Below are positions 20,796-29,166 of a stretch of 64,000 nt of DNA, piece after piece. Origin of the DNA: Haloarcula regularis. GTDB lineage: Archaea; Halobacteriota; Halobacteria; Halobacteriales; Haloarculaceae. A model generated the notes under the pieces. That model did not search any database. It was not told the origin of the DNA and saw nothing but the letters and a program-made list of their open reading frames with translations. The position numbers were made by a program, and so were the translations under genes. Within the stretch, counting starts at the first letter, position 1, and every line of letters starts with the position of its first letter. The DNA lies in assembly GCF_029338315.1 (NCBI RefSeq), contig NZ_CP119794.1, positions 1,674,001 to 1,738,000 on the forward strand, read 5' to 3'.

Positions 20796-20953
20796 CCTAA
20801 TCTCTATAATCGTTGTTTCTGGCGGCCCACCAATCGTCGCTGGTCCAAGCGCCTGTCCGATCGAGTTGAGCGGTCTTCCCTATCCACGGCGCGTCACAAC
20901 AGGTGTGACGACAGACGAGTCAGCGTGTCGTTGAAGAGCCGTCAATACAAACA

Positions 20954-21466
20954 TCACTCCGCCAGCGATTCGAGTTTCTGGACAATCTTCGCGTACACAT
21001 CTGGGGCGCAGTACCAGCCTTCGTCGATCATCGCATCAATCACGGTTCGGGCGTCGTCAACACTGATCGGCCCCTCACTGGCGAGTTTTAGCACAAAATA
21101 TGCCGTCCCTCGAGTAGTGATTCCCTCTGCCGCTGCGACATCGCGGCCGTACGTCTCATCCATCACGGCCACGCTATCATGTGCCGCCGCGCAGGCGAGG
21201 ACAGCGACATCGGCGTCGCTGAGTGTATCATTGGTCTGGAGGCGCGACAGCAAGGACGTGGGCTCGACCGTAACGATATCGAACCGGTTGGCGTCGACGC
21301 TCCGCTCAATGCGGCGGGCGTCCGGATATCCCTGGTCGAGACCGGTTTCGACGAGCTCAATATAGACGCGCTCAGGGATGACACACGAGGCATCAAGGTT
21401 CTCAACGATCGCGAGTTGATCGACTTTTGCGAGGTAAATGAGTGGCGTGGCGTCGAAGACCCACAT
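20954..21466 (-). CDS. PIN-domain toxin (DUF3368 type)
   Basis: A 170-residue PIN nuclease. MWVFDATPLIYLAKVDQLAIV gives the first catalytic Asp. The middle acidic residues lie in YIELVETGLDQGYPDA, and the later site in DTLSDADVAVLACAA plus VAVMDETYGRDVA. These are the usual positions of the metal-binding Asp/Glu quartet. DUF3368 PIN proteins act as toxins that cleave RNA. The ATG directly follows the stop of the antitoxin gene (TGA ATG), the standard toxin-antitoxin arrangement. The protein is complete. Confidence 0.85.
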   Translation of the reverse strand: MWVFDATPLIYLAKVDQLAIVENLDASCVIPERVYIELVETGLDQGYPDARRIERSVDANRFDIVTVEPTSLLSRLQTNDTLSDADVAVLACAAAHDSVAVMDETYGRDVAAAEGITTRGTAYFVLKLASEGPISVDDARTVIDAMIDEGWYCAPDVYAKIVQKLESLAE

Positions 21467-21757
21467 TCACAGGTCCTCGAGATCTGCGTCGAGATGGGTG
21501 TCCCCAACCCACGTGATATCACGTTCTTTGGCGAGCTGTGCGAAGTCCCAGACCGACATCCCTGCCAGCGCAGCCGCCTTACTAAACGTAACGGTGCCTG
21601 CTGCGAGTTGCTCGAGTGCCTGTTCGCGACGCCACTGCTCAAGTCCCTCGGAGAGAAGCTTCCGAACGGCCGTGCTCCGGTCGAGTGTCTCGGTCTCGAG
21701 ATACGCCTCGAGTTCGGCTTCCAACTCGTCGGGCACGCGAGTCGAGATCGTTCCCAT
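21467..21757 (-). CDS. UPF0175-type antitoxin (partner of PIN toxin)
   Basis: A protein of 96 residues starting MGTISTRVPDELEAELEAY, a ribbon-helix-helix-like N-terminus. The UPF0175 segment follows: LEQLAAGTVTFSKAAALAGM and SVWDFAQLAKERDITWV. Such proteins precede DUF3368 PIN toxins in many archaea and bind both the toxin and their own promoter. The start at 21757 is preferred. The reading frame extends further upstream, but that part has no family resemblance and runs into the repeat at 21833. Confidence 0.85.
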   Translation of the reverse strand: MGTISTRVPDELEAELEAYLETETLDRSTAVRKLLSEGLEQWRREQALEQLAAGTVTFSKAAALAGMSVWDFAQLAKERDITWVGDTHLDADLEDL

Positions 21758-21762
21758 ACTGT

Positions 21763-22079
21763 TTACATCGTATTCATTGTATACAAGCGCTTCGATGCTT
21801 CCGAGCAAGTGGCGCCGGTGTTGGTGCAGCACGTCTGCAGGCGGAGCAGGTCGAGTGCCTCGGGGTCTCCAAAAATCGATTCACGGTCGACACTCTCGGG
21901 AACGATGCTGGTCCAGTCGTCGCCCCGTTCGCCAGCGGCCCACTCCGTAAATCGTTCGAGCTCGCGAGCAGCGTCCGACGATAGTTTCTGCACTCGTCCC
22001 CGCGATCCCTGCCCTTGTCCTGGAGATACCGCTCGAACGAACTCGCAAGTGATTGATTGGCGCGTTCTCTGTGTGTCAT
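21763..22079 (-). pseudogene. Tyrosine recombinase (XerC/D-like), N-terminal fragment with frameshift
   Basis: The frame from ATG 22079 reads MTHRERANQSLASSFERYLQ then DKGRDRGD. After one missing G at about 21975 it continues AARELERFTEWAAGERGDDW and IVPESVDRE. This is the SAM-like, core-DNA-binding N-terminus of haloarchaeal phage/plasmid integrases. The catalytic domain (R...H-x-x-R...Y) is absent because the match stops at a repeat (21833-21868). The initiator ATG overlaps the end of the upstream gene (22076). The fragment is a relic of an integration system. Confidence 0.65.
21833..21868. repeat. Dispersed repeat (copy 1), IS-end-like
   Basis: The sequence around GCAGGCGGAGCAGGTCGAGT followed by GCCTCGGGG recurs at 37835-37885 and, inverted, at 48305-48357. 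The other two copies extend into a hairpin CCTCGGGGctTGACCCCGAGG. This copy stops short of the hairpin and truncates the recombinase fragment. Confidence 0.55.
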
Positions 22080-22534
22080 GAGTCCTCGTTCGCGGACTGT
22101 ATATTCGGACGGACATCCTCGAGGAGTGTTTCGACAATCTCCCAGAGGATCAGCGACGGAGTCTCGTGTTCAAACGTGAAACCCCATCGGTCCTGGTCGT
22201 TGACGGCGGAGTACTGGAAATGCGTTCGTCCCAGATCGGGATGGTCCTCGTCCTGATGCCAGCCAGCGTGAAATCCCGTGTTCGGGTCGGTGTAATTGAT
22301 ACGGATCCAATCATGTGGATCCTGTCGATACCACTTGATGGACAGTTCCGGCGACTCAGGCCCTGTCGGAGGATCGAGACGGGCTGGATCAAAACGTGCC
22401 CGCAGCTGCTTGGCCTCGATGTCATCAGGAACGAACTCGACCGTCGTAATCTGTGGCACACGGTCGAGGACGTCTCGCTTCAGCTGGGCGTAGAGGTTTG
22501 CGTTCGGGTCACCACCGGGATGCGGGACCGACAT
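22076..22534 (-). CDS. Uncharacterised partner protein of HTH module (copy 1)
   Basis: A 152-residue protein with no family I can name. Its core reads LSIKWYRQDPHDWIRINYTD, then GWHQDEDHPDLGRTHFQ. The same pattern occurs in the protein at 53650-54138 (ARLEIRFWYP ... GFHQDADHPDLGPCHIQ) and, weakly, at 38949-39395. The invariant His, Asp and Pro residues could form an active site, but that is inference. It lies three bases downstream of an HTH gene in the same direction, an arrangement seen again at 53.1 kb. A toxin-antitoxin-like or regulatory two-gene unit is plausible. No signal peptide or membrane segment is seen. Confidence 0.7.
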   Translation of the reverse strand: MSVPHPGGDPNANLYAQLKRDVLDRVPQITTVEFVPDDIEAKQLRARFDPARLDPPTGPESPELSIKWYRQDPHDWIRINYTDPNTGFHAGWHQDEDHPDLGRTHFQYSAVNDQDRWGFTFEHETPSLILWEIVETLLEDVRPNIQSANEDS

Positions 22535-22537
22535 CCG

Positions 22538-23077
22538 TCAGCTACTGGCCTCGGCGGGATCTGTTGTCGGAGTGAGGAAGTCCCATTCGCGGATGGCGAA
22601 GCCGACGATTTCGATGCGCCGGTGAAGATGTTCCCACTCACGGGCGATCTCACGGCGACGGTCCTCTTCGTCGGCATTGAGACCCTCTTCAGTGAGGGTC
22701 CCGCGAAGTTGGTTCGGCGACTCGACGTCGAATTCGCCCTCCCAGTTGCGGATCTGCCCCTTCATATCGGCGAGACGGTCCGTGAGCTCCTCGACAGTGT
22801 GTCCGCTGTCCCGGAGGCGCATCGCCTCTTGCATAGCCTGACGACGATAATCGGGGTAGTACGTCGTGTGAGTACCACTTTCGTCACAATGGAGGATGCC
22901 ATCGTCGACTAACCGTTCGAGGACCCGTTTGGTCGGCTCGTGTGACCAGCCTGCTTCGGAGGCGATCCAGTTGGCCGTCCGCGGCTCCGACAGCTGCCGG
23001 GCGGTCATCCGCACGCGGTCTTCACCGGTGGTCTGACGCTCCATTAGATCCCTGGAGTTCGATTCGCCTTCGGTCAT
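22538..23077 (-). CDS. HTH protein with C-terminal coiled coil (DUF7342-like), copy 1
   Basis: A 179-residue protein. Residues about 20-75 form a winged helix: MTARQLSEPRTANWIASEAG, WSHEPTKRVLERLVDDGILH and the wing HTTYYPDYRRQAMQ. A helical region follows (TVEELTDRLADMKGQIRNWE, LRGTLTEEGLN, then EIAREWEHLHRRIEIVGFAI), likely for dimerisation. The protein at 53081-53632 has the same plan and matching phrases (LREPRSVNWISEQADAAWS). Each is followed at once by the same type of uncharacterised partner. The family resembles what I recall as DUF7342 in haloarchaea. Likely the DNA-binding half of the two-gene unit. Confidence 0.78.
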   Translation of the reverse strand: MTEGESNSRDLMERQTTGEDRVRMTARQLSEPRTANWIASEAGWSHEPTKRVLERLVDDGILHCDESGTHTTYYPDYRRQAMQEAMRLRDSGHTVEELTDRLADMKGQIRNWEGEFDVESPNQLRGTLTEEGLNADEEDRRREIAREWEHLHRRIEIVGFAIREWDFLTPTTDPAEASS

Positions 23078-23227
23078 ACGTTATCATTCACGCTGTGCAT
23101 CAATATAGATTGGGGTAGTTCATTCTATATCGAAGTTCTGTATATTGCCAATTCTTCGACGTATCTGAGTAGAGCCACAGCAAGGAACATCCCACGCACG
23201 CAGCCACGACTGGATATTCAACGCCGA

Positions 23228-24760
23228 CCGATTGACATCCTCCTCCGCCTGAAGGCGGAGGAATCCCGACCGCAGTTGGGATATTAAGGTTTGCAGTCCA
23301 CCACTTGTGCCTGCGGTTGGAATCCGCTGGACAAGTCATACAGGTAGACTCCGGGCTGTGCCAACCAGCCGGTACTCCTATCTTCGTCCAAACTGGCCGA
23401 AGACTCGGAGTTACTTTCGTTGTTGATGTCGAGACGGATGTTCTCCGCCCCGTTCACGTCAGCGTTGAACGCATCGTCGTGTTCCTCGCACACGTACAGA
23501 CCACGCTCAACACGCTGATTGTCGTCTTTCCTACCGCAGACGCAACACGTCTTGCTCGTGTCGCGCTCTGAAACTTCTACGACTTCGATGCCCTCGACTT
23601 TCGCCTTGTACGTGAGGATACCGGTGAAGCGGTCGAACGCCCACCCGTGCAGGTCGAGGTTTCCGTGCCGACCCCAATTCTTCGAGTCGCCATTATCGTC
23701 CTCTCGAACACCTGCGAGTTTGCCGACGTTGATACGCCCAACCTCTTGCTCAACACACCTCTCTACGATGTGTTTAGCGAGGCTGTGGAAGAAGTGGGTG
23801 CGGCGTTCCGACCACTTCTTGTGCAACCGAGTGGCCCGTTCACCACCGGAGTCATCGCACTTGGCGATTTCTTTCGGAAAGTAGTAACCATCCTGCATCA
23901 GGCGGTTTCCGGGGTACAGGTCGGCTTGCTCGGTACTATACGCGACTGCCGCGAAGTTGCAGATACCGAGGTCGATACCCGCCGTTTCATTGCCGGGTGC
24001 GTCGGGAGTCTCGATTTCGTCCTTACAGACGAGGTGGAGTTCCCACCGCTCTTTCGCTTTGTCGTAGACGGCTCTGACCTGTTGAAGGTTCTCGACGGTG
24101 ACGCCGGGATGAGTTTCGTACTCGATGAGGATGTATTCCCACGCCTTTGGGTGTTCCTTGTGGTTCGCACCTTTCGACAGACGGACGCGGTTGTTCTTCG
24201 TGTCGTGTTTGATTCCGTTCTGCTTCCACGTCACCGTACTGCGGGGTGTTCTTCGTGAACGCGGTTGCCGTGGTTGTCGTAGTAGTTTTTCTTGCGGTAG
24301 CCGGGTGGTTTCGCTCGACTGTCGGACTTCCTCTTGCCGTACCACGAGTTGAAGGCTTCAGCGAGTTCCTCCAGAACGCGCTGACTGGACTGACTGTGTA
24401 GTCCCTTGTATTTGGTGTGACCTTTCAACTCGTCTTTGAGGTCTCCGTGGTCGGGAATCTCGCCCGTGTCCTCCCACACTTGTCGGGAGTGGTAGTTGGC
24501 GACGTTCCAGAGTTTACTGGCAGACCATCCGTGCCGGTCGAGTGAGTCCTCTACCTGTCCGTGGTTGAGGATTTTCGCTCGATGGGTGCGGTGGACTTCC
24601 AGCATTCTGAACGTCTGTATAATCGCTTATACTTGCGTCTCTTGTAAAGATTCGGTTTGAGGACGGTGGAATATCCGGGTTGCTATCGGCGGTGGATTGT
24701 GGAGGGGTTGTCGGATTCATCCCGCGCCTAAAGGCGCGGGTATTCTCCTTGCTCCTTATA
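23228..24760 (-). mobile_element. IS200/IS605-family TnpB-only element (IS1341 type), copy A
   Basis: The element reads on the minus strand. Its left end holds the palindrome CCCGCGCCTTTAGGCGCGGG (about 24727-24746) with flanking 'GGAGAATA' and 'GATGAATCC'. The tnpB gene follows, and the right end is a hairpin CCTCCGCCTGAAGGCGGAGG (about 23243-23262) with 'AGGATGTCAAT'. The ends are subterminal hairpins, not terminal inverted repeats, which is the signature of Y1-transposase-mobilised elements. There is no tnpA, so movement would need a transposase from elsewhere. The outer borders are approximate. Confidence 0.75.
23284..24605 (-). pseudogene. tnpB: TnpB RNA-guided nuclease (OrfB), one frameshift
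   Basis: About 440 residues across two frames. The N-terminal part (24231-24605) has MLEVHRTHRAKILNHGQVED, the 'WNVANYHSRQVWEDTGEIPD' helix and SQRVLEELAEAFNSWY. The rest holds RuvC-I AGIDLGICNFAAVAYS (Asp), the RuvC-II region GRINVGKLAGVRE, zinc-ribbon cysteines CCVCG...YVCEEH, and RuvC-III FNADVNGAENI (Asp). The frame breaks at four C on the minus strand (24243-24246); five C restores it. The residue where RuvC-II usually has Glu is Gly (VGKL), as in the copy at 36.3 kb. TnpB is an omega-RNA-guided DNA nuclease that helps IS605 elements persist. Confidence 0.85.
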
Positions 24761-24890
24761 ATGATTATTTGCAGAGGAGTCCAACGGAAGGGATAGCGTG
24801 GAGCCTCCTTCCTCAAGAAACGAGCAAACCCGTCAGGGTGAGCGAAGTATGGGGTAGTTGACCAGAGCCGTCCTTCCAGAAAACTCGATC
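24761..24890. other. Junction between TnpB element and conjugation operon
   Basis: About 130 bases without coding character lie between the element's left end and the stop of the VirB4-like gene. It may contain the 3' end of the operon transcript. I do not see a clear terminator. Confidence 0.3.
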
Positions 24891-26870
24891 TCACCCAGAC
24901 GTTCCGTCGATCGCTTTGGCTTCAAAGCCACTCGCCCGAACCCGCAATGGAAACCACCCTTCTTCGTCGATACCCAGCAATGCCTCAGAGTACCCATCTT
25001 CCGAGTTCCCGGCTTTCGCCGTCCGGACCCAGTTCACCTCTCGCTCACTCAGGTCGAACCACTCGGCTAACTTCTCGGCCTCTTCGTTCACGCGATGAAT
25101 GAGCGTCATCGAACAGAGACTGGCGATCGTCCGTGCTTCTGGGGTTAGCGCAAACTCCCCGCCGGTCTGTGTGATGAAGTGAAGCGAGAGGTCGTAGTGT
25201 CGCGAATGTCGAACAGCCGTCTCCAAGAAATCTAGCGACGTCGCATCGGCCATCAGATAGTGTGCCTCGTCGATGGCGAAGATAACCCGTTTCTCGGTCT
25301 GCTTCGCTCGTTCGTAGACAGCGTTGAATAGCACCTGCATCATGAGACTCGTCTCGCTTCGCCCGCGTGCGCCCTCTTCCTGGTGTAGGTCCAAATAAAC
25401 CACACTCGAATCGAGATCGAACTCCGTCGGTCTGGCGAGATTCGCCAGGTCGCCACCCTCACGGAAGGATGGTCGCAGGTCCTTCAAGAGCGATTGGGCA
25501 TCGTCTTGTACGCTCGATTGCTCCCCGGGTGTTGCGTACCCAAAGGACGCCGGCTGCTCCAGTAACTCCTCTAGCACGTCGATGACGTTACGAACCGTCG
25601 GTGACGGATTCGAATGCGTACTCGGGTCGCGCGTGATGCCCATACACTCATAGGCCTCCTGGACAGCGCGTCGAAGTGTTTGCTTTCGTCCGGCGAGTGG
25701 ATTGTTCGCGACGTGGCCGAAGAACGTCTCGAAGAAGGACATCACCCACGAGATCTGTTCGGCCCACGGGTCAAGGTCGGGAACAGATGCAAGCACGTCC
25801 GAGGGAGTGGCCTTCAACTCCAAAGGGTTGAACCCACGCGTCCCGCCGACGGTCACTCGCTCACCGCCGAGTGCTTCGTTAACGCCGGCGAACCCACGAA
25901 GAGGGTCGAGCATGATGATAACGGTATCAGGATCGTACATCGCCCGCCGGACCAACTGGAGTTTCGTCGAGAACGATTTGCCAGCACCGAGCTTCCCGAT
26001 GACCATCGTACAGTAGCCCGTCTCGCGAGCAAACCGATCCAGAATCATCGGGCTCTCGTTCAACGCGTAGGTGCCATACTCGATACCGGGTTCGGCGAAC
26101 GCACCGGAAACAAAGGGGAACATCGCTCCAACGGCACCGGCGAGCATCGGGGTTCGCGTCGATAGCGGTTGTTCCAGCCGATTGTCGCCAACGGGGCTCG
26201 TCGAGATGAGCGTCTGGAGTTGCTGCCAGCGCGGCGTCACTGGCGTAAGGTTGGTCGGTGGTTGTCGGGCGGTCTTCCGAACCCCACGTCCCGAAAGGTG
26301 GTCCGGGTCGTCGGCTCTGCTGGTGAGATACGTCGCAACGTCGAAGGCCTGCATCGAGCTATTCCGAAGGGTGTCGTAGAGGTCTCGATAGTCATCCAGA
26401 TCTTTCTGCAGCCCACGAGCACCGGCCCGGCGCTTCTCCTGGAGATACTCGACGTCGGCCTCCAGTTCCTCGATGTGGTTCTCGAGTGAATCGAGCGTCC
26501 GTTCTGTATCCCGCGGGTCGACGTGGATCGAGATGTCTGTCTTTCGCGTCTCCGGGGAGGCGTAAAGCCGTTCGAGAAAGCCATCCATCGGCGTCTCTGG
26601 ATACTCGGCAATCCACCGCGAACGTGCCCACGTTTCGCCGACGCGGATGCTCGTCGGCGTCGTCTCGATACCCGAAGGCATCACCAGTGAGGAGTGAACG
26701 TCTTCGAGGTTGGGGAGCGCATTTGTTGAAGGAGTGTACGAGACCCCAACGTCGTCGACTGGCCGAGTACCAGCAGTCGTGTCGTCTGAATCAGCCTCAG
26801 TCTCAATACTCTCGTCCTCACCGCGTTGTTGAGTTCCCGAACCGAGCGACGCCAACAACCGCCCGATCAT
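24891..26870 (-). CDS. VirB4/TraC-like conjugation ATPase
   Basis: A 659-residue ATPase, complete. After a variable N-terminus there is a coiled coil (LDSLENHIEELEADVEYLQE, about residues 125-150). The motor domain follows: Walker A VIGKLGAGKSFSTK (about residue 293), DPDTVIIMLDPLRGFAG, an arginine-rich VNPLAGRK-like region, and Walker B KRVIFAIDEAHYLMAD with a DEAH signature. LHFITQTGGEFALTP near the end is typical of VirB4. In type IV secretion, VirB4 hexamers at the inner membrane power substrate transfer and pilus assembly. The ATG overlaps the upstream stop (ATGA), and the following region holds only an IS, so it is the last gene of the operon. Its C-terminus is duplicated at 18.7 kb. 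Confidence 0.9.
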   Translation of the reverse strand: MIGRLLASLGSGTQQRGEDESIETEADSDDTTAGTRPVDDVGVSYTPSTNALPNLEDVHSSLVMPSGIETTPTSIRVGETWARSRWIAEYPETPMDGFLERLYASPETRKTDISIHVDPRDTERTLDSLENHIEELEADVEYLQEKRRAGARGLQKDLDDYRDLYDTLRNSSMQAFDVATYLTSRADDPDHLSGRGVRKTARQPPTNLTPVTPRWQQLQTLISTSPVGDNRLEQPLSTRTPMLAGAVGAMFPFVSGAFAEPGIEYGTYALNESPMILDRFARETGYCTMVIGKLGAGKSFSTKLQLVRRAMYDPDTVIIMLDPLRGFAGVNEALGGERVTVGGTRGFNPLELKATPSDVLASVPDLDPWAEQISWVMSFFETFFGHVANNPLAGRKQTLRRAVQEAYECMGITRDPSTHSNPSPTVRNVIDVLEELLEQPASFGYATPGEQSSVQDDAQSLLKDLRPSFREGGDLANLARPTEFDLDSSVVYLDLHQEEGARGRSETSLMMQVLFNAVYERAKQTEKRVIFAIDEAHYLMADATSLDFLETAVRHSRHYDLSLHFITQTGGEFALTPEARTIASLCSMTLIHRVNEEAEKLAEWFDLSEREVNWVRTAKAGNSEDGYSEALLGIDEEGWFPLRVRASGFEAKAIDGTSG

Positions 26871-27883
26871 CGACGGCCCCCACTGACGATCGGACTTCGA
26901 CGGGCAAGCTGGTCGAGTGTCTCCGTTCGATACCCCTCGTTCGTCCAGAAGTTTCCGACGACGCCGAGCGCCTCGTGGGCGTCGAGTCGCCTCACATCAC
27001 AGCCATCGATCTCACGGATACCACCCTCGACGCGTCGTAATCGACTGTCGAGCTCGTCGAACATCGCCTGCCGTTCGTCGGAGAGCCGAGGTGCAAACCA
27101 CGCGGTGATAAAGAGTCCAAGGATGGGTACACCGGCCAGTTGTTGCAGGAGACTCTCGCTGTCGAACTGGACTTCTCTGGGCGTGACGGCCACGATGACG
27201 TAATGATCACGGATGGTCATCTGCCGAGTGTCGACCTCGTCTTCGTACCACGCAGTGTAGGCCTCGATGAGTCCCGCCAACCGAGGATTCGCTTTCACGT
27301 CTGGATCGTCGAGGCGGTCATCGTAGTGAGCGAGATACTCCTCGACGGGGAAATCCTGTGTCGTGGAGTAGAGCTGGACGGGAAATTCGACAGTCGTGTT
27401 CAGAACGTCCGCGAAGGCATCCGCGCGTTCCTGCCACTCCTCGCTCGTCGCGAGCGCCATGTTCGGTGGGTCGACCTGTACCATCCCGACAAACGCGCCG
27501 TCGGTCCGTTCGATAGCGTCGTGTTCGGGATGGAGGCGCTCGAGTTGCGTCTGTTCTTTCGCTGCCTCGACGTCGTATTCATCGGGCGCTCTGAGCGAGC
27601 CCATGTATGTCGTAATCCAGTCGATGCTCGTCGTATAGGACGGCGTGAGATAGACGAACACCGCACCGACGACGATTGCGCCACCGGCAAGTGGGAGGGT
27701 CAACGTCTGCAGGGCGTACCCGCCGACAGTGAGCGAGTCGGGAAGGACGACCTGCAAGAGCAAGACGACTACGACCCCGGGAAAGAGTCCGATCGCGGCG
27801 TCTGAGAGGGTATAGGTTCCAAAGAGCGTTGCCTCGGTCCCGAGGAATTTCGGGATGCGTTTTGCGGGGTCTCGATGTGACAT
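26867..27883 (-). CDS. Conjugation membrane protein with VirB3/VirB4 N-terminal-like plan
   Basis: A 338-residue protein. Two hydrophobic helices near the N-terminus (DAAIGLFPGVVVVLLLQVVL and LPLAGGAIVVGAVFVYL) form a hairpin as in VirB3/PrgI-type proteins. They are followed by a long cytoplasmic part: TDGAFVGMVQVDPPNMALAT, ERADAFADVLNTTVEFPVQL and YVIVAVTPREVQFDS. The latter resembles the N-terminal domain that usually precedes the VirB4 motor. So VirB3 plus VirB4-N appear here as one protein and the motor as the next gene. ATG 27883 (MSHRDPAKRIPKFLG) is preferred. Its stop overlaps the VirB4 ATG by four bases. Confidence 0.72.
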   Translation of the reverse strand: MSHRDPAKRIPKFLGTEATLFGTYTLSDAAIGLFPGVVVVLLLQVVLPDSLTVGGYALQTLTLPLAGGAIVVGAVFVYLTPSYTTSIDWITTYMGSLRAPDEYDVEAAKEQTQLERLHPEHDAIERTDGAFVGMVQVDPPNMALATSEEWQERADAFADVLNTTVEFPVQLYSTTQDFPVEEYLAHYDDRLDDPDVKANPRLAGLIEAYTAWYEDEVDTRQMTIRDHYVIVAVTPREVQFDSESLLQQLAGVPILGLFITAWFAPRLSDERQAMFDELDSRLRRVEGGIREIDGCDVRRLDAHEALGVVGNFWTNEGYRTETLDQLARRSPIVSGGRR

Positions 27884-27918
27884 GTGGAGTGTGAGTGTGT
27901 GAATCGTGTCGGTCGGGT

Positions 27919-29166
27919 TCAGTTGATGTACCACGGCCGGTCGTCGTCCGAACGGTCCGTGTCGCTGTCCGATGTGGAATCGCGACTTCGGTCCCGCATC
28001 GCTGAGAAGTCGCTATCGCGGGTGTCACTGTCAGCAGGCTTATCCTGACGCTCACCACTGGCTTCCGTGCCGCTCTGAGACGCGCCAGTGTCGCTGCTGT
28101 CAGCAGTCAGCCGGTCCCGAAGGGAAACCGTCGTCTCTCGCACTCGACGGCCGCCTGCGTGCGCTCGGGAATCGCCAGAGCCGAGAACGGTCTGACCGTC
28201 GCGTTTGCGTGCGGCTTCGCCGCGGACACCTCTGCTGAAGTTCTGCGTCCCGTGGGCTGCAGTCTGTGCGCCTTTGGCTGTCGTCGCAAACCGTTGCTGT
28301 GCTCGCTGAGCCGATGCGTGATGACTCGCCCGCTCGCCGAAGACGAAGATCGCGCCAGCCTGCCAGAACATCAACAGCGGCGCGACGACGGCGACGAACG
28401 GGATGATGAGCGCAACGAACCACAGCGCGATGCCGTTGACGTCGAAGGTGAAACTACTCCCCATGATCTGTCCGAGTCGAAAGAGCAGCGCCACCGGAAT
28501 CGTCATGAACAGAAACGGCGCGTAAAACCCGGCCAGTCGAGTCATGAACCGCGAGACGAGCGAGAACGGACCGACGCCAGGAATCCAGAAGACGATGAGT
28601 ATCGGCATCAGCAAGACGAAGAGATAGAGCATCACCTGCCGCGTGAAGTAGATGAGGCCGATGAGGATGAACAGGACGAGGTCGACGGTGTACGAGACCA
28701 GAAGCCCGAGCAATCCCATCGCCCCGAAAGATAACGACTCGAAGAGCGAGATATCCGAGAGATCGGGGACGAGGAAGGCTGCAAAGCCATCGACCAATTG
28801 CAGAGACAACGCGGCGATCCACCACCACGCGAGGATTCCAAGCAAGCCTGAGAACGCACGTTTCTTGAGTTTCGTTCTATGGTAACTGGAGAACAGGTGA
28901 CTCGTCGACTCGAGGAAAATGACGAGTCCGACAGAGACGCCGTAGAGAAAGAGTACGATCGGGATGAGCTGTTCCCAGTAGTACTCGTAAATTTGGGGCC
29001 AGGCACCGTTGGTTGGTGGACCGAAGACCCGATCGGGTGCAGGGGTACTAACAATCTCACCAATGATCGCTTCTGTAGCCTTTTCAAAATCAGCCGCAAC
29101 CGCATCTAATAGCGACGTGAGCCAGTCCGAGAGGGATGAAGTGATTACATCGCCAAGTGCCTGCAT
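27919..29166 (-). CDS. VirB6/TrbL-like polytopic conjugation channel protein
   Basis: A 415-residue membrane protein. About seven hydrophobic segments occupy residues 55-290, among them IPIVLFLYGVSVGLVIFLE, LGILAWWWIAALSLQLVDGF, LYLFVLLMPILIVFWIPGVG and FVALIIPFVAVVAPLLMFW. The remaining 125 residues are a hydrophilic, Ser/Asp/Arg-rich tail ending DRSDDDRPWYIN, predicted to be disordered. Size, topology and position beside VirB4 fit VirB6/TrbL, the inner membrane channel of type IV secretion. No sequence signature proves it. The start at 29166 is chosen for its TGATG overlap with the lipoprotein gene. Confidence 0.7.
   Translation of the reverse strand: MQALGDVITSSLSDWLTSLLDAVAADFEKATEAIIGEIVSTPAPDRVFGPPTNGAWPQIYEYYWEQLIPIVLFLYGVSVGLVIFLESTSHLFSSYHRTKLKKRAFSGLLGILAWWWIAALSLQLVDGFAAFLVPDLSDISLFESLSFGAMGLLGLLVSYTVDLVLFILIGLIYFTRQVMLYLFVLLMPILIVFWIPGVGPFSLVSRFMTRLAGFYAPFLFMTIPVALLFRLGQIMGSSFTFDVNGIALWFVALIIPFVAVVAPLLMFWQAGAIFVFGERASHHASAQRAQQRFATTAKGAQTAAHGTQNFSRGVRGEAARKRDGQTVLGSGDSRAHAGGRRVRETTVSLRDRLTADSSDTGASQSGTEASGERQDKPADSDTRDSDFSAMRDRSRDSTSDSDTDRSDDDRPWYIN

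Noticed and set aside
20499..21365. 288-codon plus-strand frame
   Set aside because: Crosses the gene-less IS element and the antisense of the PIN toxin; composition is unlike haloarchaeal protein.
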